Below are positions 58,501-64,000 of a stretch of DNA of 64,000 nt, one piece after another; the stretch's first letter is position 1, and each line of letters starts with the position of its first letter. Source of the DNA: Ignavibacteriota bacterium (lineage in GTDB: Bacteria > Bacteroidota > Ignavibacteria > Ignavibacteriales > Ignavibacteriaceae); NCBI GenBank assembly GCA_013285425.1, contig CP053447.1, positions 874,001-938,000 on the forward strand, written 5' to 3'. The position numbers and the translations under genes were made by a program. The notes beneath the pieces are model-generated. The model was not told where the DNA came from. It saw only the letters and a program-made list of their open reading frames with translations, and did not search any database.

Positions 58501-59004
58501 CAAGGTACACTTACTGATACCTTAACATGGGGTGTAACACTTACCAAAGTTACAGCAACGGACTCAGTAATACCTGGTGCTGGCTATACACTTTTGATTT
58601 ATACTGAAAGACCATTTACCAATGAAGATATTTACACTCTACATACCGAAGCCGGATTTGTTAATAATCAGGCAGCTGCATCAAAATTAGATAATATATA
58701 CGTAGTTCCGAATCCTTATGTAGGAACAAATGATATTGAACCAACAAATAAATTACCAGGTCAAAACCGCGGAGAGCGAAGAATATATTTTGAAAATCTT
58801 CCGATGAACTGCACTATTAGAATATTTACTCTGAGCGGAGAATTAGTAACATCTATCGAACACCAATCCGGTATGGATAATGGAAGAGAATTCTGGAATC
58901 TTCTTAACAGAGATGGTTTTAGCGTTTCGTATGGTTTATACATTGCTCATATAGATGCACCCGGTGTTGGTGAAAAATTGATCAAGTTTGCAATAGTAAA
59001 GTAA
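55525..59004 (+). CDS. Very large secreted protein with calcium-type repeats and FlgD-like C-terminus (surface operon 2)
   Basis: About 1159 residues from ATG 55525 (GGAG 6 bases before it; the frame also has ATG 55513). Signal peptide (ends STITFSQ), then an unknown N-terminal domain (YYIMNGNNVLCQVWNYGG; YHEALGEYVWPGYLTV), an acidic DGIDNDGDG-type repeat stretch (about residues 374-425) like thrombospondin-3 calcium loops, FNIII-like segments (KVTLYWDTVSEESIDP...EGYVIYRSTRPDFGD) and a C-terminal FlgD-Ig-like domain (VVPNPYVGTNDIE...CTIRIFTLSGELVTSI, ending LIKFAIVK). Architecture matches the 695-residue protein at 32.1 kb. It is located 7-18 bases after the receptor stop. Function unknown. 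Confidence 0.72.
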   Translation: MLKNKGYYQIIKLFLLFLLFSTITFSQKTPEQRQAEHQAVKDYLNSLMEKYPRSRNNESQLSKNADSRSLRKITGEEDRKYYIMNGNNVLCQVWNYGGIGAGLGGEGLREKLDMVWRDVPYIFQFSPFVGASVPSDQDPNVRLKIISDGMYDYSYAGLRDEDPVTGFKWTFQPLPGYADPNQEFMASNPAFDSDHDGKPDSWPREWYHEALGEYVWPGYLTVGENNADLEVYWAMDDRDNLEFIRDTLAYKYHPYLNDPTRGGLGVSVDARAFQWSNSLAANALFFVWTITNVSDKDLDSVLFGIYGDPDIGGQADNKDDWGAFIKPYGSDVQHIPVYARSMVYFFDNPATPTGLNGLPVYYLGCKFLESPGNSEDGIDNDGDGMIDERQDDGIDNDGDWNPETDDVGVDGIPNTGDEGEGDGIPTAGRRLPDGRPDPLAPGEPNFEYTDLDESDQIGLTSFASSTWNTDLKMGDDNVIWNRNIPGSFNQITNDADIVFTFGSGYTSLKKGESKRISMAFLFGEDLNDLLTTAETVQDIYNKNYRFFRPPSLPKLTVVPDDRKVTLYWDTVSEESIDPITGKDFEGYVIYRSTRPDFGDIQTISDGRGSSFLYEPLKSINGVDAKFDLRNDIKGYHPVPFQGRGVHYYLGDDTGLRHTYVDSNGVINGQTYYYGLVAYDHGSDSIGIPPTETTKKISLDPITGNLIFDFNTASVIPGPRASGYNFPEITNNNLVHTKGFSNGIISLDILDDLKIITTDYTITFQDSLNMGDTAKVAGKNYNVISSRINNETFYLYGTKNTNLNYQYIIDDDNLVVKGMDGTIYQNGVDYLINYSKGSIKRTNNSSMPDNSQYSITYKNYSIYQSQFFNNEDDNIVFDGIKLKMQDYPALAIDDEKTKWTSESITIPYTINIASIGNRKKRYPGDYILTFSDQNISTARKVVSGRMIDIPVNYKVEEISTGISKPVMTLLNEKVKNDSAYTRGDEIIFFAPESQGTLTDTLTWGVTLTKVTATDSVIPGAGYTLLIYTERPFTNEDIYTLHTEAGFVNNQAAASKLDNIYVVPNPYVGTNDIEPTNKLPGQNRGERRIYFENLPMNCTIRIFTLSGELVTSIEHQSGMDNGREFWNLLNRDGFSVSYGLYIAHIDAPGVGEKLIKFAIVK

Positions 59005-59026
59005 AAGAGCAGCAGGAGAAAAAATT

Positions 59027-60040
59027 ATGAAAACAATAAATTATATTATTCTTTTAGTATTTGCATCTGCTCTGTTATTTACAGTAGATGCCCAGACTCT
59101 TAAAACAGGAACTACGGCTGCACAAGTTCTTAAAATAAATGTGGGTCCGCGTGCAATTGGAATGGGTGGAGCATTTACTGCAGTTGCTAACGATATTACT
59201 TCACTTTATTGGAATCCTAGCGGAACTGCAAGTATTGAAGCCAATGAAGCGTTTTTTAATCATTCGTCTTTGTATTTAGATATTAAACATGATTATGCAG
59301 CTATTGCCAGTAATCTGAGTGGATTTGGAACTGTTGGTGCATTTGTTTCAGTACTATCAGTTGGTGATATGCCGGTGCGTACAGTTGAAAAACCAGATGG
59401 CACAGGTGAATACTTTAATTATGGTGCAATAATATTTGGATTAAATTATTCCCGTTTCCTCACAGAAAACTTTTCAATAGGATTTAATGCAAAGTACATA
59501 AGCGAATCTATTTGGCATATGAGTGCAACCGGATTTGCTGTTGATGTTGGTACATTGTATAAAATTCCTGTTTTAAATGAATTACGAATCGCCGCAAGTA
59601 TTTCTAACTTTGGCACAAAGATGCAGATGGAAGGCAGAGATGTAACACAGAATTTTCCTGCGGGTGCCGGCGGCGGAAATCTAATTAATGCAAATCTTGA
59701 GTTGGATAAGTTTGATTTACCATTGATGTTCAGATTCGGTCTTTCTGCTGATGTTATTAAAGATCAATCAACAAGATTAACAACTTCAGTTGATGCAATT
59801 CATCCAAATGATCATACTGAGTACATAAACTCAGGTTTGGAATATGCATGGAACGAAACTGTTTTCTTAAGAGTTGGGTATAATTCTTTGTTTGAAAGAG
59901 ATTCTGAAAAAGGATTGACTGCAGGTATCGGCGTAAACTATCGGATAGTTGATCTGGTTAAAGTTAAACTTGATTATGCTTATCAGGATTTCGGCAGACT
60001 TAGTGAAGTGCATTATTTCTCTCTTGGAATAACTTTCTGA
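59027..60040 (+). CDS. PorV/PorQ-family outer-membrane beta-barrel (surface operon 2)
   Basis: 337 residues with signal peptide (ends TVDAQT). The motif AAQVLKINVGPRAIGMGGAFTAVANDITSLYWNPSG is the PorV/PorQ signature in this group, followed by alternating strands and ending YFSLGITF. It is the third gene of the operon after the receptor and the large secreted protein, matching the layout of operon 1 (35232). A terminator follows 40 bases later. A role in moving or anchoring the large protein at the surface is plausible but not shown. Confidence 0.82.
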   Translation: MKTINYIILLVFASALLFTVDAQTLKTGTTAAQVLKINVGPRAIGMGGAFTAVANDITSLYWNPSGTASIEANEAFFNHSSLYLDIKHDYAAIASNLSGFGTVGAFVSVLSVGDMPVRTVEKPDGTGEYFNYGAIIFGLNYSRFLTENFSIGFNAKYISESIWHMSATGFAVDVGTLYKIPVLNELRIAASISNFGTKMQMEGRDVTQNFPAGAGGGNLINANLELDKFDLPLMFRFGLSADVIKDQSTRLTTSVDAIHPNDHTEYINSGLEYAWNETVFLRVGYNSLFERDSEKGLTAGIGVNYRIVDLVKVKLDYAYQDFGRLSEVHYFSLGITF

Positions 60041-60079
60041 TTAGCATAATATCTCTTTTAAGAAAAGCAAAAGTTCTTT

Positions 60080-60110
60080 GAGGTCTTCTTTACTGAAGAC
60101 CTCTTTTTTT
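60080..60110 (+). terminator. Rho-independent terminator of surface operon 2
   Basis: Perfect 9-bp stem GAGGTCTTC (60080-60088) / GAAGACCTC (60095-60103) with a TTTACT loop and seven T (60104-60110). The remaining 200 bases before 60309 contain no other clear feature. Confidence 0.92.
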
Positions 60111-60308
60111 GATTAATACATTTGGTAAAAATCTTTACTTTATCTAAAACTTCTTATTGTAGATCTATGTGAACCGAAAACTGATGATACGGGAATTAAC
60201 AAAGTGCTTTGTGCAGATATCAAAATAATAAAATGATTTCTGCTTTAGGAACAGTATTGAGTTTAGTATATCTGATCAATTTTCTAAAAATCTCAGTTTA
60301 CAGTTAAA

Positions 60309-61938
60309 CTAATTTCCGCAGACCTGTTCAAATACTCTTTTAAAATTTCCACCTAAGAATTTTTGCAACTTCCTGTTCTGTATAACCATGCTGCAATAAT
60401 GCCAGCGTTAGTTCAGGAAACTTACTTACATCTTCCAGTCCTAAAGGTGTTACTCCTATTCCATCAAAATCAGAACCGATTGCAACATAATCAGTCCCAA
60501 CTAAATTTACGATATGATCAATATGAGCGATTACATCATCAATTGATGCATTGGAACTTCCATTAAGGAAATATGGATAAAAAACCACTCCTATTACTCC
60601 GCCGGTGTTAGCAATATCCTGAATTTGCCAGTCGTAAAGATTTCGCCTGTGCTCGTGAATACTTCTCGCTCCGCTGTGTGAAGCAATTATCGGATTTGTA
60701 GTAATTGTTAAAATATCCTGAATAGTTTTTATTCCGGTATGAGAAACATCAATAATAACTCCAAGTGAATCAAGTTTACGAATAACTGTTTTTCCAAAAT
60801 TATTCAGTCCCTGAGTAAGAGTTCTGCTGTCATTTGCAGAGATTGCCCAACTGGTACTGTTATTCCAGGTAATGGTTAAATATCTCATACCCGAATTATA
60901 AAGTGCAATAAGATTATCAATACTATCATCAATATGATGTCCGCCTTCTACACCTATTACTCCGGCAATTTTATTCTGATTGTTAAGTGCTAAAGCCTCC
61001 TGCAATGTATTAGCTTGCCCGATTGTTAATGTGTTTGAAGATAATTCAGAATAAAAGCGGTCCCGCATAGCTAAAGCAGGTTCAAAATAATACGGATAAT
61101 TGGCAGGGTTTACCCAAATCGAAAAAAACTGAATATCAACTCCGCCAATTTGCAGCCTTGGAATATCAGTATGATTGTATGAGTGCAGATCCTTCAGATG
61201 ATAGCTTGTATCATTTACCATTACTTCAAGAACATCGTTATGAAGATCAATCAAAGTATATTTTGAGTGAACTGTCTGAAGAGCAGAAACAAAATTTTCA
61301 CCGCCGGTAACAGAAGCAAAAATTGAATCGGCAGCATAGCTAAACTTGGTAACCACTATTTCAAGATTGATTACAGGTCGTTCAGCCGCAGAAAATCCTT
61401 TTGAAATTCCATGATGTATTTCTCCAAGACCAATTCCGCTTCCACCATCAAGTTGAAGCATCTTTTTGGTTAATGATTTATTACCGAAAGAAACTGTATA
61501 TAAATAAACTCCTGCGCTTCCCTTACTGAACCAATCAACTGTATAAACACCGGCAGTTAAATAGCTGCTCTTTTGATTAATCAGTTCGCCGAGGATATTA
61601 TGAACACTGATAGTAACCTGTCCTTCTGATGGAATAGAAAAATTAATTTTAGTCGATGGATTAAACGGGTTAGGGAAGTTTTGTTCAATTCTAAAATCAT
61701 TTGGCAGATAAGTAATCGGCTCTGTTGAAACAGTGATAACATCATACTGCCAGTTGCCGGCTAAATCTGTAAACACAGAATCTATTATTCCGTTTTGCAG
61801 ATCCTTAATCTGCACCTTTGCATTTTCTATTGGCGAACTGGTTTCTAAATCTTTAACATTGCCGGTGATTGTAATCGTTTGTGCAAAAGTTAACAGATTT
61901 AAAAAAGAAACAGATAATAATAAAAGATTAAATCTCAT
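60309..61938 (-). CDS. M19 membrane dipeptidase with an internal T9SS-like module (frameshift near C-terminus)
   Basis: 532 residues to the stop at 60340. Signal peptide, a CarboxypepD_reg-like segment (about 25-70), then a complete sorting-domain-like module (about 83-168: FPNPFNPSTKINFSIPS...KKMLQLDGG) in the middle, and an M19 dipeptidase with DLHNDVLEV, GVEGGHH, DVSHTG, ASHSGARS and GSDFDG (metal and catalytic residues). It stops at ILRWKF, whereas the shifted frame one base on reads LGGNFKRVFEQVCGN before TAG at 60309-60311, the expected M19 end. So one extra base is present near 60355-60366, in an A/T-rich run. M19 enzymes cleave dipeptides; the substrate is unknown. Confidence 0.75.
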
Positions 61939-61941
61939 CTA

Positions 61942-63504
61942 TCACCTTCTTCCGCCCACTCCAAGAACGCCAAGTAAACCACGGGTTATTTCTCTAACTA
62001 ATGTTCTGCCGACTTGTTTGGAAAGAGGGCTGTTTATAACCTTATCCATTGTGCTTTTTTCAGTACGGCGGGTAGTAGATGTTTGTCTTTGAGTTGGCTG
62101 TGGATATTGATATTTGGTCTCTTCTGGAATTTTAAGTTCAAATTCTTTTGCAGAATCAATTTTTTTATTCAGGATTTCGTAGGCACTTTCTCTGTCAATT
62201 ACATCGTTATACTTTTTATAAAGAAATGAAGAATTTACTTTTCGATCAAGCTCTTCAGATGTTAAGATATCCATTCTTGATCTTGGTGCGCAAAGTAATG
62301 TAGCCGCAAGCGGTGTCGGAACGCCTTTCTCATTTAATGTGCTGATAGCTGCTTCACCAATTCCCAGCGAAGTAAGTAACTCATCAGTTTTATAAAATTC
62401 GGATATAGGATAATTTTCAGATGTTAATTTAATCATCTTTCTGTCTTGTGCGGTAAAAGCCCTTAGAGCATGCTGTATTTTCAACCCAAGCTGACTAAGT
62501 ACTGCCTGAGGTACATCAGTTGGATTCTGTGTGCAGAAATAAATTCCTACACCCTTTGATCTGATCAGTTTAATAATTGTTTCGATCTGATCCAGCAGTG
62601 CTTTACTTGCTTCTTTAAATATTAAGTGTGCTTCATCAATAACAATAACCAGTTTTGGCTCAGCTTTATCTCCAAGTTCAGGAAAAGTCGAATAAATTTC
62701 TGCCAGAAGTGAAAGCATAAAAGTAGAAAATAATTTTGGACGGTCTTGTAAGTCAATCAAACGTAAAACAGAAATTATTCCGTTGCCATTTTCATCAATC
62801 CTTAATAAATCTTCTACTTCAAAAGATCTTTCTCCAAAGAATTTTTCAGCACCCTGTTGTTCAAGTTCTACAACTTTCCTTAATATGGTTCCTATTGATG
62901 CCGGGGAAATTGCACCATAGTCTTTTGCAATCTCCTGTTTACCTTCTGCGGCGGCATATTGCAGAATCTTTTTCAGATCTTTCAGATCGAGCAAAGGAAG
63001 TTTATTGTCATCACAATATTTAAATAGAACAGCAATCAGTCCGGCTTGTGTATCATTTAGTTCAAGAATTTTAGAAATAAGAATTGGACCGAATTCAGAA
63101 ACTGTTGCTCTAAGACGGGTTCCTTTCTCGTCAGACAAAGTCAAAAACTCCACAGGAAAATTTTTAGGGATAAAAGGTAAACCAATCTTAGAATGTCTTT
63201 CATCAATTTTGGGGTTTGAAGTGCCCGCTGCTGCTATACCGCTTAGATCACCTTTTATATCCATTAAAAGAACCGGAATACTTTTTTCGGATAATGCTTC
63301 AGCAAAAACCTGTACTGTCTTTGTTTTACCTGTACCGGTTGCACCTGCTATCAATCCATGTCTGTTAATTGTGTTAAGAGGAACTTTTACAAGAAGGTTT
63401 GGCTGTGCTTCTTTTTCATAGATAGCAGTTCCAAGTATCAGTGAATCACCTTTAAAAGAATATCCCTCCTGAATTGAAGTGATAAATTTTTCTACAGAGC
63501 TCAT
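61942..63504 (-). CDS. HerA/YjgR-like ATPase (DUF853)
   Basis: About 520 residues from ATG 63504; a TTG at 63516 is less likely. Walker A GATGTGKTKTV (about residue 55), Walker B LVIVIDEAHLIF, and the KGVGIYFCTQNPTDVP sensor-like segment mark the FtsK/HerA ATPase fold; the C-terminal half contains LGLKIQHALRAFTAQDRKMIK, and near the end a basic Gln-Thr-rich stretch (QYPQPTQRQTSTTRRTEK) and RTLVREITRGLLGVLGVGGRR. YjgR-type proteins are poorly characterised and may act on DNA or chaperone complexes. It starts only 3 bases from the dipeptidase gene but on the same strand, upstream of it, so the two may be co-transcribed. Confidence 0.82.
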   Translation of the reverse strand: MSSVEKFITSIQEGYSFKGDSLILGTAIYEKEAQPNLLVKVPLNTINRHGLIAGATGTGKTKTVQVFAEALSEKSIPVLLMDIKGDLSGIAAAGTSNPKIDERHSKIGLPFIPKNFPVEFLTLSDEKGTRLRATVSEFGPILISKILELNDTQAGLIAVLFKYCDDNKLPLLDLKDLKKILQYAAAEGKQEIAKDYGAISPASIGTILRKVVELEQQGAEKFFGERSFEVEDLLRIDENGNGIISVLRLIDLQDRPKLFSTFMLSLLAEIYSTFPELGDKAEPKLVIVIDEAHLIFKEASKALLDQIETIIKLIRSKGVGIYFCTQNPTDVPQAVLSQLGLKIQHALRAFTAQDRKMIKLTSENYPISEFYKTDELLTSLGIGEAAISTLNEKGVPTPLAATLLCAPRSRMDILTSEELDRKVNSSFLYKKYNDVIDRESAYEILNKKIDSAKEFELKIPEETKYQYPQPTQRQTSTTRRTEKSTMDKVINSPLSKQVGRTLVREITRGLLGVLGVGGRR

Positions 63505-63684
63505 ATCTATTCCCAATGATGTTTTTACAATATTTTTAAGAAGCTTTCTTAAAAAGCCGGAATCATACAGAGCAGCTTGTATTGACTTTTCAGATAAGTC
63601 ATTAATTTACTCTGATGTGTTCATCTTAAAAGAACATTAAAACTGACTAACTAATCTTTTTAGAAAACTGCTTATAAAATTTTA

Positions 63685-64000
63685 TTATTTACTTTGATGA
63701 ATATAAACATCTCTTTGCGGATAGGGGATTGAAATATTTTCCTCATCAAATTTTTTCTTAATCTGTTCGATCAATCTGAATCTGACTTCAACTGCTTTTT
63801 TGTTAACAACCCAGGGTCTTACATAGATTTTTACTGAATTATCAGCGAGTTCTCCAACAGCAATTAGAGCAGCAGGTTGTTTTAAAATATCTGAATCATC
63901 ATCAATAATTGATTGAAGAGCTGATTTTGCTTTATCTATATCATCTTTATAACTTATTCCAACAACCAGATCAATCATACGATTTTCTTTTTCAGAATAA
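63685..64000 (-). CDS. MscS-family mechanosensitive channel, C-terminal fragment (5' end outside window)
   Basis: The last 105 residues of a longer protein; the frame is open to the edge (YSEKENR precedes MIDLVVG). The sequence YSEKENRMIDLVVGISYKDDIDKAK, then VGELADNSVKIYVRPWVV, then IPYPQRDVYIHQ, is the cytoplasmic vestibule of MscS channels, in which the NYS..xxRR segment precedes the first strand. MscS channels release solutes on osmotic downshock. The channel pore helices lie beyond the window. Confidence 0.85.
   Translation of the reverse strand, partial: YSEKENRMIDLVVGISYKDDIDKAKSALQSIIDDDSDILKQPAALIAVGELADNSVKIYVRPWVVNKKAVEVRFRLIEQIKKKFDEENISIPYPQRDVYIHQSK

Noticed and set aside
63005..63421. 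138-codon ORF on the plus strand
   Set aside because: Antisense shadow of the HerA-like ATPase, whose motifs are clear.

Overview
This window looks like a chromosome segment of an Ignavibacteria-type member of the Bacteroidota/Chlorobiota group. The DNA is AT-rich (about one third GC by eye). Many genes encode exported proteins, and at least six carry a C-terminal type IX secretion (T9SS) sorting domain of the NYPNPFNP...KKMxLLK type seen in Ignavibacteria and relatives. PorV/PorQ-like barrels, CarboxypepD_reg-TonB receptors, a bacillithiol enzyme (BshB1) and a NagB/PIG-L fusion fit this assignment, which is inference from families rather than a marker-gene call.

Layout. 1-2.6 kb: end of a sulfur/electron-transfer operon (multihaem cytochrome c fragment, cytochrome b, two YeeE/YedE transport halves, the second fused to a Cys-less rhodanese). 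2.8-11.6 kb: TonB receptor, DMT transporter, thioesterase, purM, TatD/radical-SAM fusion, PBP4-type peptidase, prmA. 11.6-17.5 kb: a palindromic repeat array, then leftward exported proteins, a tiny polyproline ORF with a chain of hairpins, and a second palindromic tandem repeat. 17.7-20.1 kb: bshB1 and pckA. 20.2-21.7 kb: a second copy of the palindromic array, split by an IS110-family element. 21.8-27.1 kb: leftward exported phosphoesterase, amidase and TolB-like protein. 27.3-28.7 kb: glycosyltransferase. 28.9-38.9 kb and 49.1-60.1 kb: two related surface-protein operons (TonB receptor, large secreted FlgD-like protein, PorV/PorQ-like barrel, T9SS cargo). 38.9-49.0 kb: GHL10-type hydrolase, amidase-like protein and a muropeptide-recycling group (dipeptide epimerase, NabB-like NagB/PIG-L fusion, MurQ). 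60.3-64 kb: M19 dipeptidase with an internal T9SS-like module, HerA-like ATPase, and a partial MscS channel.

Best finding. The IS110-family element (about 20397-21671) sits precisely inside one unit of the palindromic repeat. Its 5' non-coding region contains a readable bridge RNA: two guides match the left and right halves of the repeat target, and two more match the element's own ends, all four meeting at a TC core. The transposase reading frame is broken by one base. The second point of interest is the duplicated TonB receptor / secreted FlgD-like protein / PorV-like barrel operon, a possible surface system without SusD. Four other genes show apparent one-base frameshifts, three of them in homopolymers inside signal-peptide codons, which may be phase-variable tracts or consensus errors. 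No rRNA, tRNA or CRISPR array was seen.
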